Shown here: positions 36,243-47,465 of the stretch, piece by piece
Numbering within the stretch: position 1 is the first letter of the stretch
How the letters are laid out: every line of letters begins with the position of its first letter
Source: an uncultured Methylocystaceae bacterium
GTDB lineage: Bacteria > Pseudomonadota > Alphaproteobacteria > Rhizobiales > Beijerinckiaceae
Assembly: GCA_903870245.1 (NCBI GenBank)
Contig: CAIQCB010000013.1
Coordinates: 1-64,000 of the forward strand
DNA: 64,000 nt
Reading direction: 5' to 3'
Notes under the pieces: model-generated
Databases searched by the model: none
Told to the model about the DNA's origin: nothing
What the model saw: only the letters and a program-made list of their open reading frames with translations
Made by a program: the position numbers and the translations under genes

Positions 36243-38821
36243 CGTTTGATTTCCTCGACGCGGTAGCACTCGATCACGTCGCCGGCGCGCATGTCCTGAT
36301 AGTTCTCGAAAGCCATGCCGCATTCCTGTCCGGCGGTGACTTCCTTAACCTCGTCCTTGAAGCGCTTCAAAGTCGAGAGCTTGCCTTCGTGGACGACGAC
36401 ATTGTCGCGAATCAGGCGGACATTGGCGCCGCGCTCGACATTGCCGTCTGTGACGCGGCAACCGGCGACCTTGCCGATTTTCGAAATATCGAACACCTCA
36501 AGTATCGTCGCATTGCCCAGCATCGTCTCGCGCAGGGTCGGCGCCAGCAGGCCCGACATCGCGCTCTTCACGTCGTCGACGAGATTATAGATGATGTTGT
36601 AGTAGCGGATTTCGACGCCTGCGCGTTCGGCCGCCTCGCGCGCTTCCTTGTGGGCGCGCACGTTAAAGCCGATCACAGCGGCGTTGGAGGCCTCGGCGAG
36701 CGAAATATCCGACTCCGAGACGCCGCCGACGCCTGCGTGCACGACGCGCGCCGCAACTTCGTCGGTGCCGAGCTTGTCCAGAGCGGCGACAATCGCTTCC
36801 ACGGAGCCCTGCACGTCGCCCTTGACGACGAGCGGGAATTCCTTTCGGCCGGCCGTCTTGAGCTGGCTCATCATGTCGGAAAGCGATCCGCGCACCGATC
36901 CGCCGCGCGCCGCAAGTTTGTCGCGCCTTTGACGTTCGCGATATTCAGTGATTTCGCGAGCCCGCGCCTCCGACTCCACGACCGCGACGCGGTCGCCTGC
37001 TTCCGGAGTGCCGCCAAAACCGAGAATCTCGACGGGGAAGGAAGGTCCCGCCGTCTCGCGCGTTGCGCCCGTGTCGTCGATCAGGGCGCGCACGCGCCCC
37101 CATTGTGCGCCGGCGACGACGATGTCGCCGACACGCAATGTGCCGCGTTGAACGAGGATGGTCGCGACCGGGCCGCGGCCCTTGTCGAGCCGCGCTTCGA
37201 TCACGGAGCCTTCCGCGGCGCGACCCGGATTGGCCTTGAGGTCGAGCACTTCCGCCTGAAGGGCGATCGCCTCGAGCAATTTGTCGAGATTGGAGCGCTG
37301 CTTGGCGGAGACCTCGATTTCAAGCGTCTCGCCGCCCATGCTTTCCACCTGCACCTCATGCTGCAGCAATTCGGTGCGAACGCGCTCGGGCCTGGCGTCT
37401 GGTTTGTCGATCTTGTTGATGGCGACGATCAATGGAACTTTCGCGGCGCGCGCATGATGGATCGCCTCGATCGTCTGCGGCATCACGCCGTCGTCTGCGG
37501 CGACGACCAGCACGACGATATCGGTGACTTCCGCGCCGCGGGCGCGCATCGCGGTGAAGGCCGCGTGGCCGGGGGTGTCGATGAAGGTCACCGGATGGCC
37601 GTTCGGCGCCGTGACCTGATAGGCGCCGATATGCTGGGTAATGCCGCCGGCTTCGCGGGCGACGACATTGGCCTGACGAATGGCGTCGAGCAGCGAGGTC
37701 TTGCCATGATCGACATGGCCCATGATGGTGACGACGGGCGGCCGGGGCCGCATGTCGGCGTCAACATCGAGGGTGTCGAACAGACCTTCCTCGACGTCAG
37801 ATTCGGCGACGCGTTTGACGCTGTGGCCCATTTCCGCCGCCACCAGCTCCGCCGTGTCGGCGTCGATGACGTCGTTGATCTTGTGCATGGCGCCTTGCTT
37901 CATCAGCAGGCGTATCACGTCCACCGCCCGCTCCGACATTCGGTTGGCGAGCTCCTGAATCGTGATCGTCTCGGGCAGGACGACTTCGCGCGCGATCTTT
38001 TCTTTTTGTTCGGCGGCGCCAAAGTTCTTTCTGCGCTCCGTGCGACGCCGGTAGGACGCAAGCGAACGGGTGCGCTCCTCCCCGTCGGCGCTGGTCGCTG
38101 TGGAGATGGTGAGGCGTCCGCGACTTCTCTCGCCGCTCCGCGTTGTAGGCGTGGGCCGAGGCGGGGTTGGAGCGATAATTCGGACCGGCGGGCGTTTAAT
38201 GGCTGTGTCCGGGGCTGCGGGGCGTCCCGACGGCGCTGCGGGCGCCTGGGGGATCGGCTCAGCCGTTTCCTGAGGCAGGCGACGACGCGCCTCCTCCTCC
38301 GATTTGCGTCTGGATTCGGCTTCGCGGGTGAGGCGTTCCTCTTCTTCGCGCTTGCGGGCGTCGGCGGCGATGCGTTCGGCCTTTTCGCGGGCGTCGCGCT
38401 CGGCCCGGGCCTGCGCCTCGATCTCGGCGCGGCGACGGTCCTCTTCTTCACGGGAGCGGGCGTCGACGAGCGCGCGGGCGCGCGCTTCACGTTCTTCTTC
38501 AGTCAAGACGCGCAGAACAACGCCCGATCCGTTGCGCGGCGCGGCGGGACGCGCGGTTTCAGGCTTTGGCTTCGGCTTTGGCGCATCGGCTGGAGCGGCG
38601 GGAGCCGCCGTCGTGGTCGCCGCCGTCGCCGTTGTGGCTTTGGCGGGCTCGACATGGCCGGGAGCGCGCCGTTTCACCTTTTCCACGACGACCACCTTTG
38701 AGCGGCCGTGCGAAAAGCTCTGGCGAACCATGCCCGTCTCGCTGGGCCGTTGCTTCAGATGCAACGTCTTGGAAGGCGCGACGGTTAATGTCTTGTCGCC
38801 GCTGTTGTCGCTCTCACTCAT
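36233..38821 (-). CDS. infB: translation initiation factor IF-2
   Basis: IF-2 is the GTPase that brings initiator fMet-tRNA to the 30S subunit. The 862 residues have a long charged Ala/Arg/Glu-rich N-terminal region with an [21 protein letters not shown]-type helix, an IF2_N domain near residue 280 ([27 protein letters not shown]), then the G domain from about residue 360 with [24 protein letters not shown] and NKIDKPDA, and domains II-IV ending [18 protein letters not shown]. Its ATG overlaps the ylxR stop. The 826-residue ORF on the opposite strand is a codon-bias shadow. Confidence 0.97.
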   Translation of the reverse strand: MSESDNSGDKTLTVAPSKTLHLKQRPSETGMVRQSFSHGRSKVVVVEKVKRRAPGHVEPAKATTATAATTTAAPAAPADAPKPKPKPETARPAAPRNGSGVVLRVLTEEEREARARALVDARSREEEDRRRAEIEAQARAERDAREKAERIAADARKREEEERLTREAESRRKSEEEARRRLPQETAEPIPQAPAAPSGRPAAPDTAIKRPPVRIIAPTPPRPTPTTRSGERSRGRLTISTATSADGEERTRSLASYRRRTERRKNFGAAEQKEKIAREVVLPETITIQELANRMSERAVDVIRLLMKQGAMHKINDVIDADTAELVAAEMGHSVKRVAESDVEEGLFDTLDVDADMRPRPPVVTIMGHVDHGKTSLLDAIRQANVVAREAGGITQHIGAYQVTAPNGHPVTFIDTPGHAAFTAMRARGAEVTDIVVLVVAADDGVMPQTIEAIHHARAAKVPLIVAINKIDKPDARPERVRTELLQHEVQVESMGGETLEIEVSAKQRSNLDKLLEAIALQAEVLDLKANPGRAAEGSVIEARLDKGRGPVATILVQRGTLRVGDIVVAGAQWGRVRALIDDTGATRETAGPSFPVEILGFGGTPEAGDRVAVVESEARAREITEYRERQRRDKLAARGGSVRGSLSDMMSQLKTAGRKEFPLVVKGDVQGSVEAIVAALDKLGTDEVAARVVHAGVGGVSESDISLAEASNAAVIGFNVRAHKEAREAAERAGVEIRYYNIIYNLVDDVKSAMSGLLAPTLRETMLGNATILEVFDISKIGKVAGCRVTDGNVERGANVRLIRDNVVVHEGKLSTLKRFKDEVKEVTAGQECGMAFENYQDMRAGDVIECYRVEEIKRSL

Positions 38822-39501
38822 CCAGCTTCCAGTCCTGAGCCCTGATGCGGCCCGATAATTTCCGTTTCGTCCGTCGTCGCGTCGCCGTCGAGACCAGTAT
38901 CCCTATACGCCGCCAATCGGCGACAGCGCACGAGAAAATTCTCGGCGGGCCTGCCGGCGACAAGCGCCGCATGTATCACATTTGTCCGCCCTAAAGCCAA
39001 ATCCAATTGATGCGAGGAGAAAAGACCGATCATCGGGACTTCCCCATTGCCGGCGCGCCGCGCCGACTGGCGAAGTTTGCGTTTCCCGTCTGCGCCGCCG
39101 TCGCGAGCTTCGAGCAACGCGGCGATTCTACTCTCGCCCAGCGCCTCCGCCGCTTTGTTAAAACCGCAAATAACGCCGCCGGCCTTGTTGACCAACGCCA
39201 GCATTTGCAGGCAATCGGCCTCCAGCAAGCGGTCGACGCTGGCGGGGAGGTCCGTCGGGATCTCGGTTTTTTCCTTCAACCCGCGCGCAAACATGCGCTT
39301 TTTTGTCGCTTCTGCGACCAGAGCCTCGCGGGCGCCGATCCAGACGCCACGCCCCGGCAGCCGGGCGCGAATATCGGGCGTAACGGTCCCGTCAGGCGCG
39401 CGAACGAAGCGGATCATCGTCTCCGGCGCGCCAGCGCGCCGGGTGACGATGCAGGTCCGTTCCGACCCTTCCGTTTCGCTTGTCGATCCGCCCCGGCTCA
39501 C
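38818..39501 (-). CDS. YlxR (DUF448) - L7Ae-like RNA-binding protein
   Basis: The 227 residues join an N-terminal YlxR domain ([42 protein letters not shown]) to an L7Ae/ribosomal-protein-like domain ([40 protein letters not shown]). This fusion in the nusA-infB interval is usual for alphaproteobacteria. It overlaps nusA and infB by 4 bases each, so it is translationally coupled to both. A role in RNA metabolism or regulation is inferred from family and location. Confidence 0.9.
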   Translation of the reverse strand: MSRGGSTSETEGSERTCIVTRRAGAPETMIRFVRAPDGTVTPDIRARLPGRGVWIGAREALVAEATKKRMFARGLKEKTEIPTDLPASVDRLLEADCLQMLALVNKAGGVICGFNKAAEALGESRIAALLEARDGGADGKRKLRQSARRAGNGEVPMIGLFSSHQLDLALGRTNVIHAALVAGRPAENFLVRCRRLAAYRDTGLDGDATTDETEIIGPHQGSGLEAG

Positions 39502-41090
39502 TCCGCCTCGTCGCCCCCCTCGACGTCAGCCTCGACCAGCGGCGCCGCCTCGATCCAGCCGGCGCGCACGCGCGCCGTCATGATCATCGCTTCGGCCTCC
39601 TCGCGCGAGAGATCGACGCCCTCGAAGAAACCCTCGTGCCGAACCGTCTCGCCATCCTTCTTTTCTGTCCAGCCGACAAGGTCGTCGGTGACGCAACCGG
39701 CTAGATCCTCAATGGTTTTCACATCGTTGTCGCCGAGACGGGCCATCATCGCGGTGGTCATGCCGTCGATCTCGCGCAGTTCGTCGGCCACGCCGAGGGA
39801 AACGCGGCGCGCCTCGTTCTCCGCCTCGACCCGTTCGAGATAGGCATGGGCGCGACTCTGGATTTCGGCCGCCGTATCTTCGTCGAAGCCCTCGATCGAG
39901 GCGAGTTCGCCTGGTTCCACGTAAGCCAGTTCTTCCACGGAGCGGAAACCCTCGGAGGCCAGGAGGCGTCCGACCACTTCGTCGACGTCGATGGCGGACA
40001 TAAACACCTGGGTGCGCTCGACGAACTCCTTTTCGCGGCGTTCGGATTCCTCCGCCTCGGTCAGAATGTCGATGTCCCAGCCGGTGAGTTGGGAGGCGAG
40101 GCGCACATTTTGGCCGCGGCGCCCGATAGCCAGAGAAAGCTGATCGTCGGGCACGACCACCTCGATTCGCGCACTGTCCTCGTCGAGGACGACCTTGACG
40201 ACTTCCGCCGGCTGCAAGGCGTTGACGATGAAGGTGGCGGCGTCCGCCGACCACGGAATGATGTCGATGCGCTCGCCCTGCAATTCCTGCACGACCGCCT
40301 GAACGCGCGAGCCGCGCATGCCGACGCAGGCGCCGACCGGATCGATCGAGGAGTCGCGAGAGATTACGGCAATCTTGGCGCGAGAGCCCGGATCGCGCGC
40401 GACAGATTTTACCTCGATCACGCCATCGTAGATTTCCGGCACTTCCTGTCTGAACAGTTTGGCCATGAATTGCGGATGGGTGCGCGACAGGAAAATCTGT
40501 GGCCCGCGCTGCTCGCGACGCACATCATAAACATAGGCGCGAGCGCGGTCGCCGGGACGGAACATCTCGCGCGGGATCATTTCGTCGCGCCGGATGACGC
40601 CTTCGCCACGGCCCAGATCGATGATCACATTGCCGTATTCGACGCGTTTGACGACGCCATTGACGATCTCGCCGATCCGATCCTTGTAATCCTCGTATTG
40701 ACGGTCGCGTTCGGCTTCGCGCACTTTCTGCACGACAATTTGCTTGGCCGATTGCGCGGCGATGCGGCCATAATCGAAGGGCGGCAGCTTCTCGGACATT
40801 TTATCGCCGACTTGCGCGGCGGGATTCTCCCGCTGGGCTTCCTGCAGGGAGATTTCCGTCGCCGAATTCTCGACCTTGTCCACGACAAGACGTAGCCGCC
40901 AATAGCTGACGTTGCCGGTGCGCGGATCGATGTCGACGTTGATGTCGGTTTCCTGACCGTAACGCGAGCGCGCGGCCTTCGCCAGCGCTTCGGCCATGGA
41001 GGCGATGACGATCGATCTGTCGATCGATTTCTCCCGCGCAACGGCGTCGGCGATTTGCAGGATCTCAAGTCTGTTGGCGCTGACGGACAT
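39498..41090 (-). CDS. nusA: transcription termination/antitermination factor NusA
   Basis: NusA binds RNA polymerase and nascent RNA to modulate pausing, termination and antitermination. The 530 residues comprise the N-terminal polymerase-binding domain (NRLEILQIADAVAREKSIDRSIV), an S1 domain (GEIVNGVVKRVEYGNVIIDLG), KH domains (VGACVGMRGSRVQAVVQELQGERIDIIPW; LAIGRRGQNVRLASQLTGWDIDIL) and C-terminal helix-hairpin-helix-like acidic repeats. Start 41090 (MSVSANRLEIL) is preferred to the track start inside rimP. The gene follows rimP by 4 bases. Confidence 0.97.
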   Translation of the reverse strand: MSVSANRLEILQIADAVAREKSIDRSIVIASMAEALAKAARSRYGQETDINVDIDPRTGNVSYWRLRLVVDKVENSATEISLQEAQRENPAAQVGDKMSEKLPPFDYGRIAAQSAKQIVVQKVREAERDRQYEDYKDRIGEIVNGVVKRVEYGNVIIDLGRGEGVIRRDEMIPREMFRPGDRARAYVYDVRREQRGPQIFLSRTHPQFMAKLFRQEVPEIYDGVIEVKSVARDPGSRAKIAVISRDSSIDPVGACVGMRGSRVQAVVQELQGERIDIIPWSADAATFIVNALQPAEVVKVVLDEDSARIEVVVPDDQLSLAIGRRGQNVRLASQLTGWDIDILTEAEESERREKEFVERTQVFMSAIDVDEVVGRLLASEGFRSVEELAYVEPGELASIEGFDEDTAAEIQSRAHAYLERVEAENEARRVSLGVADELREIDGMTTAMMARLGDNDVKTIEDLAGCVTDDLVGWTEKKDGETVRHEGFFEGVDLSREEAEAMIMTARVRAGWIEAAPLVEADVEGGDEAE

Positions 41091-41094
41091 GTGG

Positions 41095-41889
41095 TCAGTC
41101 TCCCTCTGGCCGGCCGATGCGCGGTTTGGGCGTCGCGCCGGTTTTTTTGAACTGGGTTTGCACGCCGGCCGGAGCCAGCGGTCGGGTTTTCGCTTTCGCC
41201 GGCCCCCGGAAACGGCCCGGTCCGCGGCGCGGCCGGTCGTCGCCCTCCGGCGCATTGTCCTCGGACGTCGCGGGTTGCAGCTTGCCGGCGCGCAGGGATT
41301 CTCGGATCAGCGTATCGGTCAGCAGCAATTTCGCCTCGTCGAGATCCGAGAGCGGCAGACTGACCTCCTTTTCCTCGTCGGAACGCGCATCGGTGCGTTC
41401 CAGTCTCAGCATCGCCGCGCGCCCCGCGCCGTCGACGCCGCGGATAAGGCCACGAAAGCGTTTGCGGCCGCTTTCGACCGGATGCGCCAATTCGATCCGC
41501 GCCTCATGGCCTATCGCCCGGGCGAAGTCGGAGACGCGCACCAGCGGTCGGTCTATGCCGGGAGAGGAGATTTCCAGCCGATACTCGCCGGCGATGGGAT
41601 CGGCGACATCAAGTTCGGGCGAGAGGGCCTGACTGATCGCCTCGCAGTCGTCGACGTCGATGCCGCCGTCAAGCCGTTCGGCCATGATTTGTAGGGTTTG
41701 GCCGTTCTGTTGCAACAAACGCGCCCGCACCAGCCGGAACCCGAGTTGCGCGAGAACAGGCTCGGCAAGATGCGCGACGCGCGCAGCGACGCCGGTTTCG
41801 ACGACAAGTCGCGGCTCGTCGAGACGCGGTTCATCGAGTTCGTCCTCGACGATTGGCTGTGGGTGGTTTTGATCCGATGAGTTCTGCAT
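41095..41889 (-). CDS. rimP: ribosome maturation factor RimP
   Basis: RimP assists 30S subunit assembly. The 264 residues contain the RimP core: [62 protein letters not shown] and FRGLIRG. About 70 C-terminal residues are a basic Pro/Arg/Gly-rich extension seen in Rhizobiales. The ATG at 41889 (MQNSSDQNH) is chosen over the track start at 41934, which lies in the upstream terminator hairpin. It is the first gene of the nusA-infB operon. Confidence 0.93.
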   Translation of the reverse strand: MQNSSDQNHPQPIVEDELDEPRLDEPRLVVETGVAARVAHLAEPVLAQLGFRLVRARLLQQNGQTLQIMAERLDGGIDVDDCEAISQALSPELDVADPIAGEYRLEISSPGIDRPLVRVSDFARAIGHEARIELAHPVESGRKRFRGLIRGVDGAGRAAMLRLERTDARSDEEKEVSLPLSDLDEAKLLLTDTLIRESLRAGKLQPATSEDNAPEGDDRPRRGPGRFRGPAKAKTRPLAPAGVQTQFKKTGATPKPRIGRPEGD

Positions 41890-41898
41890 TGGCCAAAC

Positions 41899-41930
41899 AA
41901 AAAAGAGCGGGTCCCCGCAGGGCCCCACTC
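41899..41930 (-). terminator. terminator-like hairpin after the ferredoxin reductase gene, at the rimP leader
   Basis: On the minus strand GAGTGGG and CCCGCTC pair (one G-U) around a GC-rich centre, followed by TTTTTT. It ends the upstream reductase transcript or attenuates entry into rimP, whose ATG is only about 10 bases further on. A second hairpin GATCGTC/GACGATC lies at about 41942-41960. Confidence 0.65.
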
Positions 41931-42030
41931 TCAATATTGGATCGTCTGAATTGACGATCTCTATGAGAAGGAAGACATGCTCTTATACACCCGGCTCTCG
42001 GCCGGACGCAAGAACGGAAACATCCACGGA

Positions 42031-43236
<1,206 letters not shown>

Positions 43237-43296
43237 CTATCGTATTTATCGTGCGATGCAATACGAAATGCGCCGGGTGCTGCGCGCGGCGATCGG

Positions 43297-43686
43297 TCAG
43301 CCTTGCTGGGCGGGAGTCGTCACCGTCAAACCGTCGAGTTCGGGACGAATGGTGATCTGGCAGCACAGACGGGAATTCGGTTTCACATCGAAGGCGAAAT
43401 CCAGCATATCCTCCTCCATCTGGGAGGCCTTTCCGGCTTTTTCCGTCCATTTTTCATCGACATAGACATGACAGGTGGCGCAGGCGCAGGCCCCGCCGCA
43501 CTCGGCGGCGATTTCGGGAATGTCGTTGCGACGCGCTGTCTCCATCACCGTCGAGCCAACCTCGCCCTCGACGGAGCGAGCCTGACCATGCGAATCGACG
43601 AACGTAATCTTGACCTTGGTCGGCGCGCCGCCGCCCGGTTCAGCGCCGTAGCAAACCGCCATATTATCGTAGCTCATCTTCACCAT
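43297..43686 (-). CDS. [2Fe-2S] ferredoxin
   Basis: The 129-residue adrenodoxin-type ferredoxin has the cluster ligands ECGGACACATCHVYV (C-x5-C-x2-C) and the fourth Cys in NSRLCCQITI. Compared with the usual ~106 residues it has about 20 extra at the N-terminus before KVKITFVDSHGQ. The ATG at 43686 has GGAAAGAGA upstream; MSYDN nine bases later is an alternative start. It probably carries electrons from the adjacent TrxR-like reductase to a P450, Fe-S assembly or another acceptor; the acceptor is unknown. Confidence 0.92.
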   Translation of the reverse strand: MVKMSYDNMAVCYGAEPGGGAPTKVKITFVDSHGQARSVEGEVGSTVMETARRNDIPEIAAECGGACACATCHVYVDEKWTEKAGKASQMEEDMLDFAFDVKPNSRLCCQITIRPELDGLTVTTPAQQG

Positions 43687-43892
43687 GACGCCAGTCTCTT
43701 TCCTGTAACTGCGAAACCGCAACAAGCGATGGAAAACGCCGACGCTTCGCGAATATGCCGATGCCGATGTTTTAACGGAGCGCTCGCTGGAGCATCCGCC
43801 TGCGCTCCTAGTTGGGCCCGCCCCGACTATCGTGTGCTTTTGACGTTCGATTAGCACCCGACGGGAGACGACGCTAGCCCCTGCAAGGCGGT

Positions 43893-44486
43893 TCAAAGGC
43901 GGGCGCGCGCCCAACGGGCGATTCGTCCAGAGGCCTGTCCCGCGGCGGTCGAAAGCGCGGCGACGGCTGGCGCGCCATAGTGATCGGGCGCGGGCGTCTC
44001 GATGATAAACACCTCACCGGCCCGGACGCCGCCGCTGACGGTGTCGACCAGCCGCGCGGCGATCTCCGCTCTGGCGACATTTTGTGCGGCGTCGATTTCA
44101 AATCGACGGATGTCCGTCAGCAAAGCCAGCGGGCTGTCGCCGCTGTCGCCGGCCGCGATCCCGGCGCTCTGCAAGGCGTCGATCAGGCGATGACGCAAAA
44201 GGTTAGGCAACAGGTCGGACCATTGCGCGTCGGGCAGCACCGCCACTGACCCGTCCGCCGCGCGGACCACGACCCTGTCTCCTGCGGTAGGCGACACAGC
44301 CTCCGGCGTTTTTACGATCAGCGCCGCGCCCTGCCGCAAGGCGCGTCCTTGCGCAGGTCGCGCCGGATCCCCCGAAAGGTCGAAGGACTGCCGTTCGAAC
44401 CCGGCGCAGCCGGCCAGTCCGAGGAGCGCCAGCGCAAGCGAAGCGGCGATGCGCTCTGGCGTTCTGATCGAATGGCGGCTGGTCAC
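43893..44486 (-). CDS. ABC-type transport auxiliary lipoprotein (PqiC/MlaD-system type)
   Basis: This 197-residue lipoprotein has a signal and lipobox LLGLAGCAGF. The body follows the ABC-transport auxiliary domain pattern: FDLSGDP, GAALIVKTPEAV, DAQWSDLLPNLLRHRLIDALQ, and IRRFEIDAAQNVARAEIAARLVD. It is the last gene of the four-gene Mla-type operon, one base after mlaD. It should sit at the outer membrane or in the periplasm and assist lipid passage between membranes. Confidence 0.85.
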   Translation of the reverse strand: MTSRHSIRTPERIAASLALALLGLAGCAGFERQSFDLSGDPARPAQGRALRQGAALIVKTPEAVSPTAGDRVVVRAADGSVAVLPDAQWSDLLPNLLRHRLIDALQSAGIAAGDSGDSPLALLTDIRRFEIDAAQNVARAEIAARLVDTVSGGVRAGEVFIIETPAPDHYGAPAVAALSTAAGQASGRIARWARARL

Positions 44487-44487
44487 T

Positions 44488-45393
44488 TCAGGGACCCTTG
44501 TATTCAGGGGCCGTTTGCGTCGGGCCGAAGATGAACTGCGAGGGATCGCGCCCGATCGATTGCAGGGTTTTATCCAGCGTGTTGACCGCCTTGCGTCCGT
44601 CGGCGGCGAGCGACTGATATTCCTTCAGGCCGCTTGCAGAAAATTTGTTCAGATTGGCCGATGCGTTGGCGATCTCCGCCGTGATCTGACGGAGTTTTTG
44701 AGGATCGAGGGCTTTCAGGGTCTGCTCGCCGGTCGCGAGGAATTTTTCGAGCTTGAGGGCGGCCGGCTTCAGCGAGTGGGCCGCTTCCGAGACATCCTTG
44801 ATCGCCGCCGAAATGTTTTGGGAGTTGTCGGCAAGAGCTTTCGAGAATGTCTCGGCGTTTTTGATGGTGGCGCTCAGCGGCTCCGCATTCTGATCGAGAA
44901 ACCTATCAAGTTTGAGCAAAAGCTCCGCCGACTTCGTCGATAGTTGCTGCGCGTTGCCAAGCAGATTCTGAATGTCGGAGCGTTCAGCCCGGATCTGGGG
45001 ATAGGCTTCGCCCGGCGCGGCGGCCAGCTCGGGGGCGCCCGGCGTTCCGCCGACCAGCAAAACATCGGCCACGCCGGTGAAGCCGCGAGTCTCCAGGCGC
45101 GCCTGGGTGTTGGTTTTGACGGGCGCGCCGCCGTCGACACGGATCAACGCTTCGACCTTGCTGGGGTCGCGCTTGTCGATTTGCAGCCGCGTCACCTCGC
45201 CAACCTTCAGGCCGTTGAAGAGCACCGAGGAGCCCTGCGAAAGGCCCGAGACCGACCCTGAGAACACAATCTGGTAGAATTGTTGTTTACCGATCTTGCT
45301 GGGGCCGGAGAACCAGTAAACGAAGCCAAACGCCCCGAGGGCCATGGCGATCGTGAATAAGCCGATGAGGGCGTAATTGGCCCGGGTCTCCAT
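44488..45393 (-). CDS. mlaD: MlaD-family (MCE domain) substrate-binding protein
   Basis: The 301 residues start with an inner-membrane anchor (ANYALIGLFTIAMALGAFGFVYWF), then one MCE domain (YQIVFSGSVSGLSQGSSVLFNGLKVGEVTRLQID ... LETRGFTGVADVLLVGG), then about 150 residues of helical, partly coiled-coil sequence. MCE proteins form hexameric rings that pass lipids. The start codon overlaps the end of the ATPase gene by one base, so the operon is translationally coupled. The gene name is used in the family sense. Confidence 0.92.
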   Translation of the reverse strand: METRANYALIGLFTIAMALGAFGFVYWFSGPSKIGKQQFYQIVFSGSVSGLSQGSSVLFNGLKVGEVTRLQIDKRDPSKVEALIRVDGGAPVKTNTQARLETRGFTGVADVLLVGGTPGAPELAAAPGEAYPQIRAERSDIQNLLGNAQQLSTKSAELLLKLDRFLDQNAEPLSATIKNAETFSKALADNSQNISAAIKDVSEAAHSLKPAALKLEKFLATGEQTLKALDPQKLRQITAEIANASANLNKFSASGLKEYQSLAADGRKAVNTLDKTLQSIGRDPSQFIFGPTQTAPEYKGP

Positions 45394-46220
45394 CAGGCGT
45401 CTCCACGCGCTGCGACGCCCGCCGTCAGCCGACTGCCGCGCACGCCATGGAAATAACTGCGCAACCAGGGATGGGACGACTCGATCAACTCCCGAAGCGG
45501 CCCGGCGGCGATCACCTTTCCGTCGCCCAGCGCCGCGACGCGATCGCAGATCGAGAACAGGCTATCGAGATCGTGGGTCACCATGAAGACTGTCAAGCCC
45601 AGAGTATGTTGGAGGGTCGCGATCAGTTCGTCGAAGTCTGCGGCGCCAATCGGATCGAGGCCGGATGTTGGCTCGTCGAGGAAAACAAGCTCGGGGTCAA
45701 GGGCCAGCGCCCGGGCCAGCGCCGCGCGCTTGACCATGCCGCCCGATAATTCTGACGGAAATTTGTCCGCAGCGTCGGGCCTGAGCCCGACAAGCTCGAT
45801 TTTGAGCATAGCGAGTTCGTCCATCAGACGCGGCGAGAGATCGCGCGTTTCCCGCATGGGCATCTGAATGTTCTGTTTCACGGTCAGCCCCGAGAATAGC
45901 GCCCCGTTCTGGAATAGCACCCCGCAGCGCTGTTCGAGCAATCTGCGCCGGTCCAGCGGCAAGTTGTCGCGATCCTCGCCAAAGATGCGGATGCTGCCGC
46001 CGCGCGCCGGCGTCAGGCCGAGAATGGCGCGCATCAGCACAGATTTTCCTTGCCCGGAGCCGCCGACAAAGCCGAGCACCTCGCCGCGATAGACGTCGAG
46101 ATCGAGCCCGTTCATGACGAGTTTGTCGCCAAAGCCAACGACAAGATCACGCACGCTGATGATGCTCTCGCGGTCCTCTGCAGGATTGGTCGACGTGGGG
46201 AATGGGGATGGCGTCGTCAT
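45393..46220 (-). CDS. mlaF: MlaF-family ABC transporter ATP-binding protein
   Basis: This 275-residue ATPase has Walker A GGSGQGKSVLM, Q-loop GVLFQNGALFSGLTV, signature LSGGMVKRAALARA and Walker B LVFLDEPTSGLDPIG. The SGGM signature and NGALF Q-loop are hallmarks of the MlaF group, which powers phospholipid or other lipid transport. ATG 46220 has GAGGCGG upstream; the track start (TTG at 46232) lies within the mlaE stop. Genes E, F, D and the lipoprotein are in a row with 0-10 base gaps or overlaps. Confidence 0.93.
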   Translation of the reverse strand: MTTPSPFPTSTNPAEDRESIISVRDLVVGFGDKLVMNGLDLDVYRGEVLGFVGGSGQGKSVLMRAILGLTPARGGSIRIFGEDRDNLPLDRRRLLEQRCGVLFQNGALFSGLTVKQNIQMPMRETRDLSPRLMDELAMLKIELVGLRPDAADKFPSELSGGMVKRAALARALALDPELVFLDEPTSGLDPIGAADFDELIATLQHTLGLTVFMVTHDLDSLFSICDRVAALGDGKVIAAGPLRELIESSHPWLRSYFHGVRGSRLTAGVAARGDA

Positions 46221-46228
46221 GGGCCGCC

Positions 46229-47368
46229 TCAATACTCGATTGAGGCGAAAAATATGGCGAAAAGACCGTCCAGCACGATCACCATGAAAATCGATTTGAC
46301 CACTGAGGCCGTCACCTGTCGGCCAAGAGACTCGGCCGAGCCGCGGGTGGCGAAGCCGTCCATGGTCGCGATCAGGCCGATCACCAGCGCCATGAACGGC
46401 GCCTTGATCTCGCCGACCAAAAACGTGCGCAGGGCGATGGCGCCCTTGAGAAGCGACAGGAAAGCCACCGGGCTGATGCCGCCGTAGGTCCAGGAGGTGA
46501 GCATGCCCCCGGCGAGCGCCGACATGTCGGCGATAAAGGTGAGGATCGGCAACGACAGAACCAGTGCGAGAATGCGCGGCAGGATCAGCACCTCTCCTGT
46601 CGAAAGGCCCATCACACTGAGCGCGTCGATTTCCTCGCGCATTTTCATCGAACCGATTTCGGCCGTGATCGCCGAACCAGATCTTCCGGCGACCATGATG
46701 GCCGTCAGAAGCACGCCCAGTTCGCGCAAGACCAGAATGCCGATGAGATTGACAGCGTAGCTGCTGGCTCCAAAGCGCTGGAGCTGGAAAATCCCTTGTT
46801 GTGCGACAATGCCGCCGACAAGGAAATTGATCAGCATAATGATCGGCGCGCTTCGCAGGCCCATGGTCTCCATGTGATACACAAGGGAGGTCAGGCGAAA
46901 CCGTGACGGCGCGACGACGACACGGACCAGGGTTGCGGCAAATTCGCCGAGAAAGCTCACGCCACGGTAAAATTCATTGCAACCGATGACGACCGATTCG
47001 CCAAGATCAGCGATCAGATCAAGCGTCAGGAGCGGCCTGGGACGCGATTTTGGCCCGAAATCGCGATAGGACGTCTCGTTGAGAAGCGTGAGATATTCAG
47101 CTCTCGCCCGATTGATCTCGACGTTCACTCCCGCCTCTGCGAGTTGACGACGGGCGCGATTGATCAACCATGCGCCTGCCGTATCGAGTCGCGTTACGCC
47201 GCCGAGATCAAGTGTGAGCGCCTGCGCCAGCTTTCCCCTGTCGACGATTTGCTGCGCCTTCGCCTCCAGTTGTCGCTGGGCGATCAGGGTCCAGTCGCCG
47301 ACGAGCGAAAGCCGCCGGTCGTTGGACGGCTCGACGTTCGGAGCATGAGGATCGGTTGGGTCGGCCAT
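46229..47368 (-). CDS. mlaE: MlaE-family permease with N-terminal STAS domain
   Basis: The 379 residues contain an N-terminal STAS-like (MlaB-like) domain of about 100 residues (SLVGDWTLIAQRQLEAKAQQIV, LTLDLGGVTRLDTAGAWLI) fused to an MlaE permease with VYHMETMGLRSAPIIMLINFLVGGIVAQQG, LRELGVLLTAIMVAGRSGSAITAEIGSM and ALRTFLVGEIKAPFMALVIGLIATMDGF. The fusion replaces a separate mlaB. Start 47368 has GGGAGAGG upstream. It opens the Mla-type operon and is divergent from dgcA. Confidence 0.93.
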   Translation of the reverse strand: MADPTDPHAPNVEPSNDRRLSLVGDWTLIAQRQLEAKAQQIVDRGKLAQALTLDLGGVTRLDTAGAWLINRARRQLAEAGVNVEINRARAEYLTLLNETSYRDFGPKSRPRPLLTLDLIADLGESVVIGCNEFYRGVSFLGEFAATLVRVVVAPSRFRLTSLVYHMETMGLRSAPIIMLINFLVGGIVAQQGIFQLQRFGASSYAVNLIGILVLRELGVLLTAIMVAGRSGSAITAEIGSMKMREEIDALSVMGLSTGEVLILPRILALVLSLPILTFIADMSALAGGMLTSWTYGGISPVAFLSLLKGAIALRTFLVGEIKAPFMALVIGLIATMDGFATRGSAESLGRQVTASVVKSIFMVIVLDGLFAIFFASIEY

Positions 47369-47465
47369 GCCTCTCCCGGTAGGAGAAAGAAATCCATAAT
47401 CTCTTAACTTTATGATTACCCCCAAAGCAAATTTTGTGGCGACGTCGCCGCAGGGAGCGTGACAA

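Noticed and set aside
36221-38701. 826-residue ORF on the strand opposite infB
   Set aside because: It mirrors infB exactly, has no family features or RBS, and long antisense frames are expected in GC-rich codon-biased DNA. The 436-residue ORFs opposite ppc (52355-53665) and bioB (54375-55685) are rejected for the same reason.
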